Assembly (NCBI GenBank): GCA_963978905.1
Contig: OZ022260.1
Span: 8,793,725-8,857,724, forward strand
Direction of reading: 5' to 3'
From: Trichostrongylus colubriformis
Taxonomy: Eukaryota; Nematoda; Chromadorea; Rhabditida; Trichostrongylidae
DNA: 64,000 bases
Each line of letters begins with the position of its first letter. The stretch's first letter is position 1. Below are positions 33,880 to 46,117 of this stretch, in pieces. A program made the position numbers and the translations under genes. The notes under the pieces are model-generated. The model was not told the DNA's origin. It saw only the letters and a program-made list of their open reading frames with translations, and did not search any database.

Positions 33880-34260
33880 CAAAAATAAAGTTTCCTGCCC
33901 TCAGTCCCCGCACGAGTATTGGAGATTATGGAAGAGCTTTTCCTCGCGCAAAGTGCTGCGATATCACCGGTTCTTCCCTGTTGAAGCTACCTCCGCTATT
34001 GATATCGCTGCCTTATCTTGTCTTATCGTAAGTTTTCTTCTCGTCTATGCCGGGTGTGATACGGCTCGGAGGGCTTGAGGCTTAGGTCGACCAGGCCATA
34101 CGTGCCAGGGGTGAAATCTGGCACCGCGAAAAGGTGCCATCTTACAAGTATCTAAGGGTCTACCTGCCCTGAAAAGGTAAGGACCACTTTGATGAATCGA
34201 AGATGGGTGTGGGCCATTCTGAGACGGTTGCCGCCACGTTCTTTACGCGATAAGCGCTCA
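33880..34260 (+). pseudogene. Possible decayed reverse transcriptase fragment
   Basis: One frame near 34130-34230 reads EKVPSYKYLRVYLP, stop, KGKDHFDESKMGVGHSET. This resembles the downstream part of a non-LTR reverse transcriptase (a YKYLG-type motif). It is broken and very short, so the call is weak. Confidence 0.25.
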
Positions 34261-34339
34261 CCCTAGCGTCGCGATGATGGCACACGCTTTGCCGTTGTAG
34301 AAAGGCCTATCTGTTCGCTGATGGAACTAAGATACTCAT

Positions 34340-34760
34340 AATATCGTGAACTGTGCCTTTGAAGGCAGTGGTAGGGGTAATTTACTTCTATTATTCATTC
34401 GAATATTTGATGCTAACCGGTGGACGTTTTCACCACGAAAGCCGACACGTCAAGCACCACATAGTTTCAATCGATACGGCTTCAATACGATACGATAAGT
34501 ATCATTCTGCTATCATGCTCATTACTCTACACTTCAGTCATTCTTCGGCAAAGTCAACCCCTGGAGGAGGGGCGGGATAAGATAGGCGTCTGGAGCTGAA
34601 AAGGCCTACTCCGACACAGATCGGGCGCGTTTTTTTGCGGGGGATTCCGCCGCAGATAGGCTTACTTCCCTCAGTTTTCAAGTGAATGACATCTTTTAGG
34701 GGTTCCTTATCACCCACATTACCCCTATCACTGTGTTTAAGCCTCCGACCATCATCGGCT
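34340..34760 (+). repeat. Dispersed repeat family C, most complete copy
   Basis: AAAGGCAGTGGTAGGGGTAA opens the unit. It continues with GGTGGACGTTTTCACCACGA, the TACGATACGATAAGTATCA block and CACATTACCCCTATCACTG. Related copies are at 60990-61147 (inverted), 61150-61300, 62585-62825 and 27268-27498. Confidence 0.7.
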
Positions 34761-35527
34761 TTGACTGGCACTACGAAATGCTAAACCTACTTACAACCTT
34801 TGCTCATTCAAGACGGTTCCCTCTCACGGTGTAGTAGGCATTGTTGAGCGAAAATGAGAATAAAGTCGAAATGTTCAGTAATACAGAAGCCAAGGAACGG
34901 TCAAAAACATAAAAAAGGCCCTCTCTCCTCCAGTGATCCCGGGGTCACACACGATCAAAAAGGGAGGAGCCACGTTGAAACGGGCTGCGCTCTTAAAAAA
35001 AGCGTCTTCTTCGAAGCTCAGAGGGGCTCCTTTCACCGAGAATTCGTCACATAATTTCCCTGGACCTGTAGCTCTCATCTGACGACTCACTCTGAAAACT
35101 TTATTACCCACCCCAATATCTTGATCGCCGTCTTTGACTGTTACAGTAACTCCATGTTCACCTTAGCCTATGCACTCGTCGTCACCTTCTAATTTGTACC
35201 CAGTATGACAACAGGGAGTGATACAAATGCCTATGAGTCTCGAGCTAAGGTCTCTGCACTTATGATCACTCTCCACTAACTCACCATTCCCTCTCTATGA
35301 TCTCTTCCTAGGGAACAGGTAAAGTCCCACTGTCCTACCTTTATTAAGGCTGTACCGAAGCCCAACCACGTTTTTTTTGAGCGCCCGTCCAATGAGGACA
35401 CTCTCTGCCCTATTACGGTAGCGCTTCTTTGTACCATTCAGAATCTCATCGCTGACCGCGAACCATTCCTTCCCACGTTTCGGTACCTAACTGAAACTTT
35501 TAGGTTTGAGTGTCGATTATTTCATAA

Positions 35528-35773
35528 GGATGTGTTCCGCTGTGTCAGGATTTTCGCACGACTACGAGCGGCGTGCGACGCAGTGTGTGCAAGCTATGTG
35601 CGTCATGGTACATAGTTGGGTCTTGGCACGACTACAAGCTAATGTTGGGGGCGCGATACGCAGTTGACTTGTAATCGCTTCGGGGCCCACCAATATGGCG
35701 CCTTTAGCTCGTCCGCATTGCTTCGCTTGCGACATGCCGCGGTGCGAAAATCCCGACATAGGGGTGCACACCC
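35528..35773. mobile_element. Miniature element with 9-bp target duplication (MULE-like), copy I
   Basis: The ends GGATGTGTTCCGCTGTGTCA and ATAGGGGTGCACACCC are diverged inverted repeats. The flanks ATTTCATAA and ACTTCATAA form a 9-bp target duplication with one change. The interior (CGTGCGACGCAGTGTGTGC, CGCCTTTAGCTCGTCCGCAT) matches the copy at 61878. Confidence 0.75.
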
Positions 35774-36639
35774 ACTTCATAATCCTAAGTGGGCGCTGTG
35801 TTTCTTACTTTTCGATGATCCATGCCCCAGGCTTCAAGCTGCACTCCTCCCTATCTGCCCATTCGGGATACGCTCCACTTACTGAGGGAGTGCCTTGACT
35901 TGACACTGACCCGACTCTTGCAATTTGCGCTCCAAATTTCGTGACACAAAAACGGTTAAATGGAAAGACAGACTAATCCGAATGTACGTCCATATCCAAA
36001 CACTCCCTGCGCGTGTGCCTTTTAGGCTTTGGTTAAGTGGGCTCTTCGCTTCTTCACCCATGCACTTCCTATCCACAATGGACCCGACCTATACAGGTTA
36101 ATAGTTCCAAATTTCGTGACAGACAGACAGACTAAGCCTATTAGGCCATTCCGACTGGGTACCGGACGAATTGCGCAGACTCCATAAGGGAGGGGAGAAA
36201 TCACTCTCGGCTCGCAGCGCTAGCGTAGCAACCAAAAGTTTCTCAAGAACATTAGAAATGAGTTACTCGCCGTATTTGCCAACTTCTGAACCCTCTGTTC
36301 CTTTGATATCCCATGCCTCTACTTTTGGTGATATAACCTTTGGTCTGACTCCGCATACTTATAATTTCAATTCCTTTACGCGGAACTGACAATTTCGATC
36401 GTATTGATTGGTACCCATAACTCTGCAAAATCTTTACTTCTGCGCGATGATGCGGTTCAGTAACCGTTGCCTGTATTTCACAAAACCGATAATTTCACTT
36501 TTACCCGGTCTATGGACTATTCTGGAAAGAAGTTGCTATTTTGTGGTAAGTATCGTCAATCTGAATACGCTCTACGCGCATGGGAAGATCTCCTCTAACT
36601 GCTTCATCAGATAGCGGTTCACCTTAACTTATCTTTTCC

Positions 36640-37060
36640 CGGAACGTGGGCTATTTTTGGAATCTAAGTGAGGACCTAAATTCGAGCATCAGGCATTTTA
36701 GTGCAAGCCCCGCCCACGGTAGACGGAGCTAAGCTTAGTTCTTATGTGCTCCGCATATGTTGGTCAGTCCACCGAATTCCAACTTGCCCGACCTCTTCAG
36801 GTCCCTTCCTAACTTGCTTCTTATGTGCTCAGTACTTAGTCAGTCCTTACCCGATTATGATTTGCCCGACCCCAGCAGACCCATTCCTGACCTTCCCGAT
36901 TTTCAGAACCCAAGCCAGCACTTAAATTCGGGCACCTATCCATCCAGTGCAAGCCCCGCCTACGGTGGGTGGAGCTAAGCTTATTCTTATGTGCTATGTA
37001 TGCTCAGGTCGGCCCCTAGCCAATCCTAACTTGCCCGACCTCTCACAGTTCACTTGACGA
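36640..37060 (+). repeat. Tandem repeat with a period of about 245 bp
   Basis: CAAGCCCCGCCCACGGTAGA with GGAGCTAAGCTTA and AACTTGCCCGACCTC recurs once about 245 bp later with substitutions. It is non-coding and resembles the organisation of the tandem block at 24.3 kb. Confidence 0.55.
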
Positions 37061-37154
37061 TCTATTATGCTACGTACGGCAGACACACACACAAACAGAC
37101 AGACAAACAAACACCAAACTTCTGACTTATGGGGCAATGGGTTTCATTCCGCCC

Positions 37155-37490
37155 AGTGTCGATAAACGGACAAATGTGCGAAGGGAAGACTCGCCGACGC
37201 GTGAGCTCGCACGTCGCGGTCGCAGCTCTAGGGTTCGTTATCTCATCAGGCAAGGCTCTTCATTCTTCGTTCACCACTGTGTAAACATGCGACACTTGCC
37301 GCGCTTCGCGCGCATTGCAGGGCAAATAAGCCGGAATTTTTAATTTGAAATTGAACTCAGACCCACGCCTACTTTCTGGACACTGTACCAATTCGTTTGA
37401 TCCCTCTTGCGCCATATCTCACTACCAACTTCCAACGGCATTCGCCCAAAAGCTATGGCTCTGTCACACACTCAGCGTGAAGAACAGCTC
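37155..37490 (+). mobile_element. Left fragment of inverted-repeat element, family E
   Basis: It starts with AAACGGACAAATGTGCGAAG and matches 61310-61640 over about 330 bp, including CTCATCAGGCAAGG and TTCATTCTTCGTTCACCACT. The match stops at GAAGAACAGCT, so the right part is missing. Confidence 0.65.
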
Positions 37491-39721
37491 AGGCATTCAT
37501 CGATTCAGAAAGGAAAGATGATCGATCAGAAGGAAAGAAAAAGATACGTATCGATCAAGCGATCAAGAGTATCATTCACCTAATCGATACGCTTCTTATC
37601 CTTTCCGCTTGAATCGTCTGATCGCCCGGTCGCTTTATCGCTCAATCGCTCAGATTTGTTTCTTGTTCATTTTGCCCAGTCGCCGAATCGCCTGATCGCA
37701 ATTGCAGGCGTGATCGAAAACACTAAAGGCTGCCTTGGGTGGTATCGACAGTAATCTCTTGCCACTTTTCGCAATAACGACGTCATTAAAGGAACCGGAA
37801 GGGGGTCCGAAACAAGAGGAAGATGCAAAGAAATTAGCATTTAATGAACACTCAAGGTTAGAAGCGATAATAGGCGAAAAAACACGGACTCAAAGCGCGA
37901 CGCTGCGGTGTGTATTCGCATCCCGTTCACATCAGCGCATCCATTCCGAGTTGTCCGCTGTAGGAGACGGGCCGTGGGCCAACGTTAGTTGTAGCACCTG
38001 ACTCCCAGCGCAGTGGAGTGGCCATTCCCAACTCCATTAGCATTCATGTAAGTACATCTAGAAACAATATAAGAAAGAACAAAGTAAAAAGTAAAGGAAA
38101 AAACAAATTTATAATAGAAACATCTTCTTTTGGCACCATGACAAGGCGTCAAATTGGCGAGTTTGTGCAATGGCGGCCACTTAAACTCGTTCACACTACG
38201 TCTGTTCTACCGTAAGCCAAAATTACCCCCTTCTGATGGGTTTTAAGGGTGTCCCTTTCTGCTAATTCAGCTTCTGTTAGTTGGCACGGGTCTAGAAAGT
38301 ATGCAGAAGTGCACGTGTAGGAGATAATACCTCGAGTTCGCAACTTTATCATTAGTGCAGCAGAGTTTTACTTGCATGAAATGAGTCTTCCATTCCATGA
38401 GTCACTTATGACGAAATTCTTTTCTTTAGTCAGCTTCAAATTAGCCAAATTCAGGGGAACGTCTGTGTCTATTACGAAATGAACAGCTGTGAAAATCCAC
38501 AAACGTACTCGGATGAAATGGATGTTGCTGAGCCAGCCAAGGTGTGTTTTCGATGGGGGTTTCTATTGAGTACCACCAGAAATGCTGTGATTATCGAATG
38601 AAGATCTTTTCAGGGAGATATCTTGAGTATATGAGCAGGGACCATCGGAATCATCGTTCCGGGGGTCGTGGTCCTAAAAAGTTTCTTTGGCTCAATGCTC
38701 TATGGCAGTTAATAGAGACTGATTAGACCTAAGAGAGGAGTGTGCCCTTACTCATGATATACCCCTTACATAGTATTCCACCCTACACCACTACACTTAT
38801 ACTATTGTGCGACCGATAAACCACGTGTAAGATGCTCGGTAGGAGAGGTCATTTCTTCTCAGGTTTGATTCACTTGCTCTAGAAATCTGTGTCGCCAGTT
38901 TACCTTTACAGTTTTCCAAAGAGTGTAGTCTACGTTTGGAGATATAATGGGAAACGGTAAATGACCAACATATCAACCCTCTACGGATCGTTCCTACCAT
39001 GCGAGCCCAAATATACTCCTTTCCTGATCCGATACCATTTGTAGCAGCTACTGGACATTCATCGTTTCCAGTAGTTGTAGGCAAGCAACTGAGCATTGCT
39101 CAGTTGTTTTTCTTCAGTTATTACCACTTTGACTAGCACACATAGTACACGATCACTTGGTGGAACTATGCCATCGAAAAAGTGATATTCTTGTTCGCTC
39201 ACCTGTTCCCAATGCTATTATTATTTCGAAGGTTATGAAAAATGAGGCTTTCGGTTGGACACGTTTGCAGCCTCGGTCAATTAATCGACATGAATTTCAC
39301 TGTGTGAGCTGTGCAGTACTGCATGTAGCAAAGTTGGTTTTTGAATACACTGAAGTCTATCTCATTGAGAGCATTTAGCTTGTTACCAATTGTGGAGTGT
39401 TTCATGATTTCACTGCCGCAATATATGCTGCTTGTTTCTGTCGCCAGGACAACTGCAACGGAGGTGCAACGATACGAGTTCGTTCATTTTTCTTATAATA
39501 CTTCACAGAAGCGGTGTATAGAATTTCGCCATGAGTTATTCATTGAATCACAATATGGGAATCCTTTGAAGACTTTTTTTTTGAAGTGCGGAATCATTGC
39601 TGAAGGAGGTCTACAGAGCACGCCAAAATTATAGAGAAAGCATGAGGTCGCATGCTTTTGACTCCTTGCTTTGAGCTTCTACTCTTTCACTCTCTAGTTT
39701 TTTTTTGTGCTAATTTGGCTA

Positions 39722-39939
39722 TAATCGTTTCGACGAGTAACTTCTTGAAAGTGCGTAAGGGGGCTCGACGTCTTTTATTAGAAAAAAAGGACACCAAGTT
39801 CCCTAATCATAAAAAATTGCCAACTGAGTTGCGAAGAATTCAAGAAGATTTTATGGAGACTGCTGTGACGTACTTCGGTTTTCGGTCTCCAAGATCGTTG
39901 CATCTTCGTTATTGGTGTTTCAAGGCCTATTTGTTATAG
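39722..39939 (+). other. Candidate exon of an unrecognised gene
   Basis: An open frame encodes FLKVRKGARRLLLEKKDTKF and continues through PTELRRIQEDFMETAVTYFG. It is charged and non-repetitive, unlike the chance frames around it. No splice sites or homology are convincing. It is on the same strand as, and 0.25 kb upstream of, the candidate at 40163. Confidence 0.2.
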
Positions 39940-40162
39940 TGTGGTGCAAGTGAAAGTGGTGTCATCGGCTTTCTCATCTGCATCCGCTGAAACTGTAGAG
40001 AATTCACATGCCCCATAAAAACAATGCATGCTGAGCACTAGCAACATCAAAAGCCTGTTTTAGGACGAGTAATTTGAAGTGTCGTGGAACTGGTTGCAAA
40101 CAACCCACACGATCTTTTCACGAGGACTTGGTTTAAGCTTTGTTCGAAACACTTTTTTCAAG

Positions 40163-40335
40163 GATTTTATCATGTCGACGCTAGCAGCCCCGCGTCCTTT
40201 ACCGGACACTTCTCCATGGACTTACATGCCTATTTCTAATAGAACGAGGGAAATTTTGGAGTGCTTCGAACGGAATATGTATCCTCCTGACCCAACAACA
40301 CTAGCAGCGGAAGCTGCCGAAAGCGAAAGCTCGAG
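40163..40335 (+). other. Candidate exon with a homeodomain-like start
   Basis: The frame contains ATG at about 40171 and reads MSTLAAPRPLPDTSPWTYMP, then NRTREILECFERNMYPPDPT, ending at GCTCGAG before GTACATT. The ILECFERNMYPP string resembles helix 1 of a divergent homeodomain (ILE..FE.N.YP). The recognition helix is not seen in the next few hundred bases, so the identity is unproven. Confidence 0.25.
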
Positions 40336-40868
40336 GTACATTTACGTTTACATCATTCACTGTCAAGAATCTCAGGAGACATTCCCTCTAAATGCGTGCT
40401 TGCAAACCGCTTTCCTGATGTTGGCTGATATTCCTGTGCTGTAACGTTGCCAGAGTGATCTAACAACTAAAAACCGATCTCCAGTGATAAGACATTTGAA
40501 ACATTTTGATTCCCCGCAATTGGAAAAACGCTGTTGAATTTGCTGCGGAAGTTGTTAGCATCTCATTTATTTCACTTGTGTTACCGTGTGGAAAGAAACC
40601 TTCCTGCCTGCTTCAGAACTCTGAGAAACACTGTGAGGCGGCGGCTAATTTTGAGATGGTGAACAACAGTAATGAATTGTAAAGACTCCTGTTCAAAAGC
40701 GAAAATGCAATCCGAGGGTCTTATTAGGCAGGGGTCTACATTTTTAATGCTAACACATCCAGCCATCCGATTCATTGATAGATGAATCAGAACGTGTTCT
40801 TTCTGGTGAAAGAAGGAGTAAATGAAATTTTCGCTGCTTTGGCTTCACGCTCTGGCTTTGTTCGTTGA

Positions 40869-40908
40869 CCTCAAGGATCTCATGGCCTTCACCATGAGAT
40901 CCTTGAGG
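40869..40908. repeat. Perfect 17-bp hairpin
   Basis: CCTCAAGGATCTCATGG and CCATGAGATCCTTGAGG are exact complements separated by six bases. It lies 34 bp outside the mariner relic and is not one of its termini. Confidence 0.85.
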
Positions 40909-40941
40909 CCAACTGGTTTAGATGCTATTAGGTAGTAACTA

Positions 40942-41826
40942 TTAGGTTGATTCAGTATGAACCGGACAAATTGACAAATTTTATCTTTATCGTACAACTT
41001 CTTAATGACAACTGGTAATCATTTGTAATATGCTCCATCTTTATCGATGACCTTCTGCCACGGTATAGGCAGATCATGGATGCCCTTGCTCCAGAAGGCC
41101 GGAAGCTGGAGCTCGAAGAAGTTGCCGAGTGCCGCCTTGACCTCGTCGCGAGTTTTGAAGTCGTGGCCGTTCACGTAGCGTTGGAGGTGGGAGGAAAGGT
41201 GGAAATACGAAGGGGTCAGGTATGGGGAGTACTGTGGTTGTGGGAGCACGGAGCAACTGTACGAGAGCAGCTCGGCCTTCTTCAATCTCGCAATGTGCGT
41301 CTCGCGTTGTCGTGCTGAAAGTACACATGTGACCGCCGCCGTCGCGAATTTTGTACATTTGCCTTCAATTCTCGTAATCGACGAATATAGACGTCGGCGG
41401 ATACTGGTGTACCTTCATCGAGCAGCTCTCAGTATTCTACGTCGTGTACGCTCCACCGAATGCGGTCTTCGTCTTCAATGGAATAGTCGTCTGACGCAAA
41501 CTTCGAATGTCACAAGTACAGTGTACTTCTGGCGGGGGCATGCTCCTTGTTAACCACCTTTAGGCGCCTTTCAATATCCGCGGGTTCTTGGTCAGTTAGC
41601 GATAGAAATAGTATGATGTTGCGGATGTGGTCTCTGGACGACTTGAAATTTTGTGGCATGGTTGCGGAATAAAACTAGCTTGGAGTGTTTTTTGACTGTA
41701 CTTTGAAGAGCTTTTTATACTCATTCTAACCGTACCTCGCGCTTCCATTTTCGTCAACACATTGCTGAGTTATGATCCCTGGAAGTCATCACTACCATTT
41801 GTCCGATTCATATTGAATCATCATAA
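40942..41826 (-). mobile_element. Defective mariner-type transposon
   Basis: The ends TTAGGTTGATTCAGTATGAA and TTATGATGATTCAATATGAA (minus strand) are inverted repeats of about 30 bp with several mismatches, flanked by TA. The minus strand carries the transposase C-terminus with PQYSPYLTPSYFHLSSHLQR and a PWQKVIDKDGAYY end, a classic mariner pattern. The element is about 885 bp, against roughly 1.3 kb for intact members. The frame is shifted near the HDNAR motif, so it is dead. Confidence 0.88.
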
Positions 41827-42536
41827 TATTTACTGCTTTCTTTTCCCCGTTTTCCAATCTGGTATTCAGTGAATTTGAGGAAGTACAGCAACATGTCACT
41901 GGATTTCTGATTGTAAGAACTGTTAGTCGAGTCGCGAACTAGCGTAGAACGAGAACGGTTTTCGGGCAAGCGTGCCGTTTACGCGTGTGGACTGACGCCT
42001 TCTTTTGATACCGAATTTTAGCCCCGCCTCATTAAGTTCTTCTCATCCCTGAATCATCAAATTTGCAGAGGACGATTGTATACAGTATCCAAGAGCTGTC
42101 ATGTCTTCTGAAATTGGTTTGCATTTGAAAACTCAGAAAGTATTCAAGGGAACATAGTATTGGTTATCTCTCGTACAAACGTACCCCTCTGACGCCATTC
42201 TACACACACAACAACACCGTGTTAGACGAAAAAGAACTTCTTCACCTCGGAACGCTTTTCCATTTTAGAAACAGACACGTGCCCATCAGCATAATCTAGC
42301 AGTTTGATGAAGTGACGATGTAAAATCAAGCAGCACCGTGAAGAAGGTCGAGTGGGTGCATATCACTGGGCAGCAGAACAGCTTCATTGCCCCGACTTTC
42401 CATAAGGTGTTGGTAGTGAGGGTAGTGTATGAGGATGTGGCGAGTTTAGATGCTGAAGAGCTTTTGACTGAGAGTTGACTCTACAACTGTTTACTATTGG
42501 GGGTTTCATAGAGTTCTTGGACCTAACGACTCCTTG

Positions 42537-42668
42537 AGATCACACAAGCAGCTAACTTCAGTACCCAACCAAACATTTACCGTAACCCTCTGTCGTCAAT
42601 TTCGGTGTACGTGACGTAGAGTGCTCGTACTCGCGCCGGACTTGACGTGATGTAAATGATGCAACTCT
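42537..42668 (-). pseudogene. Inverted partial copy of an ectodomain exon
   Basis: This segment is the reverse complement of about 44082-44206 with few changes. It carries the 3' half of the ectodomain exon at 43983-44159, including its GTAAAT donor. In this copy the codon TGT for the last cysteine is CGT (Arg). It has no signal exon of its own on the minus strand that I can find, so it is a decaying duplicate. Confidence 0.7.
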
Positions 42669-43546
42669 CGTCAGTGTTACTTAGGTGTTCAGTAATTTAC
42701 CAGATGCCACAATGATGCCTGTTCTTGCAATCTGCCGTAAGCGAGTATTTGAAAGGAACGAAAATACGTGAAGATATGAACAAAATTCGCAGTAATGTGC
42801 ACCTGCTGAGGGACAGCTAACGCGAAAACAAAAACATGAATCATTCCAACTGTTGGATTTGAGTTCCCGTATGAACATGGCTGGACGGATTATAACAGAA
42901 ACTTCAAGAAAATCTCTTCCGTTCAATTTCTTGAAAGAAACATAATTCAAGAGGAGATTTGCTCCTAACACACAATATCTTTCCGATGATTTTACGTAAG
43001 TAGGGAACACATAAGTTCCTTTTGAAATTGTCTATTCGCTCAACATTTCGAAGGAATGGTGTTCCTAAGTAATTTTTACGAAAACGAATATGGCTTGAGC
43101 GCAGTGCCAGTTTCAAGTGCAATTAGACGCAACATACAAGAAGCTTCGCAGTTATTCGCTGAATTCCCCCTGCGTCATGAGACAGCACACTGTGAACTGA
43201 TCTCGAGGTTCTCTCTTTGAAAGGACTACACTGTTAAGGAGTAGAGCGTAATTTCTGAACAAGCGGCTTCTTAAAAGCATTCGGTCAATTTTCTCTCTGA
43301 GCGGGTGCGTTACATAACCTTATCATCATGATCAACTGATTCTTTCACACCGATTGCTTCCCAACATTCATTAGCAGTTGACTTTTCTCGACAGATCCTT
43401 TAAAACAGACATATCTCTGTAACATAAGCCAGTGATTACTGTTTCGGTTTGGTATGTGAATATCTTGCTTTGTAAGCTTATGTCCGTTAGGCAGTGTGAA
43501 GGAAACTGCCGCTGTCAGAAGTGGGAAACCAGTATGGTATCAATTG

Positions 43547-46117
43547 ATGGACATAGCACCCTCGGCCTTTCTTTTGGTACTCCTATTAGGTACACTAGTA
43601 AAAGTCATTAAGCTATGAGTAAGATGCATGCCGAGAAATCAATGTCAGCTGGCTGCCATATGAGTACCCCTTCGACACTTCTAGTACTAAATGTATTAGA
43701 GCAGGATTTTCGCATTGCAGAAACCAAACGAAATGAATTGTTAACGCTGCTCAGAGATAGCGTGGAATTGTCGCCAGATCACTAAAATGCTCCCTAAGCT
43801 TTATCATCTGATAAATAGTATGAGTGGAAGGAATTTCATTGATCTAAAAAGAGTCGATATACTCTTTTTTTAGTGGAATCGCCGATTCTCCGAACCTCCG
43901 ATAAGCCAAAACCATGACTGGTTCTAAAATTTCAGTTTCAAATTATTCTGTTTCTTGACCAGAGCATTTTCGCTCCCTCCAGTAAGACCATGTTATAAAT
44001 GCAATAAGGAGTTGCCTGTTCAGTTGGCAAATAAATATGCGTGTCATCATGAAGATGTCTTCGAACTCGAGAAGTTGCATCATGTTGCATCACGTCAAGT
44101 CCGGCGCGAGTACGAGCACTCTACGTCATGTACACCGAAATTGACGACAGAGGGTTACGGTAAATGTTTGGTTGGGTACTGAAGTTAGCTGCTTGTTGAG
44201 ATCACTGGTTACTTCTACGTAACCCACGCTTTTAAACACATGTATGTACTGTTTATCCCAAAAATTCATCTTCCTTGTCTGATAGCCACAGCTGATAGCT
44301 ACAAACATTACTCTCACGGACATCGAAAAAAGGTTGCAGCGAAACTCAGGGACAACACAATAGCAGCTTTATTTGAGCATAGATTTTAACTTCTCCATCT
44401 TTCAAAATGGAAAACCTGGGATCGAGACCTAAGTTCCGCTGAAGCCCTCGCTGACCATCTTTTCTGTATTTTGTATATTCCGAGGAAGCTCCACGAAGAC
44501 CTCAATGCGTTGTAGTTTTGAAGTACGGCGCTAATACGGTGATTAACAAATTCGAGACTTGAGAAACGTTTTTTCAAAACCAGCCAATTTGTCAATCACC
44601 GTATTAGCGCCGCACTTCCGAACTACAACGAAATGGGGGTCTTCGTGGCGCTGCCTCGGGATGAAAGTCCGGAAAAGATAGTCAGCCATAGGGGCTTTAG
44701 CGGTTCTAACATAATATCCCTCTCCCTGAAATATCTCGAATTTTCTGACAGGATAGTGCACCAAGGAATGGTATAGGAAACAACGAGGTCAGTAGTTAAC
44801 CACATGTCTAACGAACGAGCAGTTGTACCGAGTGAGTTTGCGGGAATTCACGGGCGTAGGGGCCGGCACGGGAGAGTTAGGTGCAAGAACAACTGAAGAC
44901 TTTCACCATATTTTATTGTAGTAAAAGCTGATAAACTCTTCCGCGCTTCATCTGAACCTGTTACAAAAAGAGGCAGCAAATTTTAGCTGCAGCTGCCTTT
45001 CCATCCTATTGCACTTCGCGGATCGGCCTAGATGCTTTTTCTACTGGGTGTAGCATTTTCTAATTGATGTTACTTTATAGTCCTATTAATATTTATTTGA
45101 TTGCGGCTATTGCTGGTGGGGTGATTGTTGTACTATGTGGCATTGCGATCGTATGCTTCCTCAAAAAAGGCCAGAAAGTGAGTTTTCACTAATTTCCGGT
45201 GATGTATGATGGAGAGTGAAGGGCCTGTGCCATTAGACACGCGTGGCAGACGAGCTAAAGGCGGTGTGAATTGAGTATAAAGCGATTCGTTTCGCAACTG
45301 CTATTGCTTCAAGTCCGACATTCAACATTTGGCGCCGCTACATCGCACGCATCGCATAGCACCACCACCATGCGAATTTTCCGTCTCAATGGGCTACACC
45401 ACAAAGTGAAGGAGGGATAATGGAGTTTTGGAGCACTTCACTTTCGCGGGTCATTATTGTCAGAACAATCCTTACTGATATTATCACCGCTGATCAATAA
45501 ATATTAATGATACAGAAGTAGCTCATATTCTTATTAGACGGGTGACATCCACACACTGCAGAATGATCGCAGGAGTAACGTCCCCACTAAAAATGTGAAG
45601 ATGGAGGTGGCATCGAGAGAAAGCCATCTTTTACATAAGTGCAGTATAAAGGGTGGGCGAGTTATGCGGAGAGTTCGCTAGGTCTGATGGTTATCCAATC
45701 TTCCAATCCCAGCACTGCACACTGCTAAATGAAGGGAAGAGGAGTCTTGAAATAATGCTTCAATTGATATAAACGCTGCTCGGCATTTTACGTTTGGTTT
45801 TTTACGTTTTTTTCACTGTTGGAAATAAATCCAGAGATTATGAATAGAATGAATTGCAGCAAGGAAAGGGAGCAGTTGGAGAAGCTGTAAGTAGTTAAAT
45901 TTTCACTGTTGAAAATAAATCTAGAGATTATGAATAAATTGAATTGCAGAAAGGAAAGGGAGCAGTTGGAGAAGTTGTAAGTAGTTAAATTTTCATTGTT
46001 GGAAATAAATCCAGAGATTGTGAATAAATTGAATTGTAGCGTGGAAAGGGAGCAGGTGGAGAAGTTTTAGAGCCCGGAGACTCGTCTTCAGATAGCGGCA
46101 GAGCTTCAGAACATTAA
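43547..46117 (+). CDS. Candidate type I membrane protein with repeated mini-exon tail
   Basis: Proposed exons are 43547-43589, 43983-44159, at least one unfound exon, 45081-45177, 45860-45886, 45950-45976 and 46040-46117. Exon 1 encodes the signal MDIAPSAFLLVLLL and ends at phase 1. Exon 2 continues VRPCYKCNKELPVQLANKYA with four cysteines. The third located exon encodes PINIYLIAAI and a long hydrophobic run ending CFLKKGQK, a single membrane helix with a positive stop-transfer. The tail is QGKGAVGEA, KGKGAVGEV and RGKGAGGEVLEPGDSSSDSG, followed by a stop. Phases match except for the gap between 44159 (phase 1) and 45081 (phase 2), which demands a missing exon. I do not recognise the family. 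A start in CYKC after the signal peptide recalls Ly6/activin-type ectodomains, but the cysteine pattern is incomplete. Confidence 0.5.
44484..44655. repeat. Hairpin with arms of about 63 bp
   Basis: CCACGAAGACCTCAATGCGT and GGCGCTAATACGGTGATTAA pair with TCAATCACCGTATTAGCGCC and GGGGGTCTTCGTGG. The loop is about 32 bp. It lies in the gap where a linking exon of the membrane-protein gene is expected. Confidence 0.85.
45811..46077 (+). repeat. Three tandem 90-bp units, each containing a 27-nt exon
   Basis: Units start at 45811, 45901 and 45991 with TTTCACTGTTGGAAATAAAT. Each contains a pyrimidine-poor intron end (GAATTGCAG or GAATTGTAG), a block AAGGAAAGGGAGCAGTTGGA, and in the first two a GTAAGT donor. 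The third unit has lost the donor and reads through to a stop codon. Confidence 0.9.

Noticed and set aside
41293..41553. Plus-strand frame of 86 codons
   Set aside because: It is antisense to the decayed mariner transposase.
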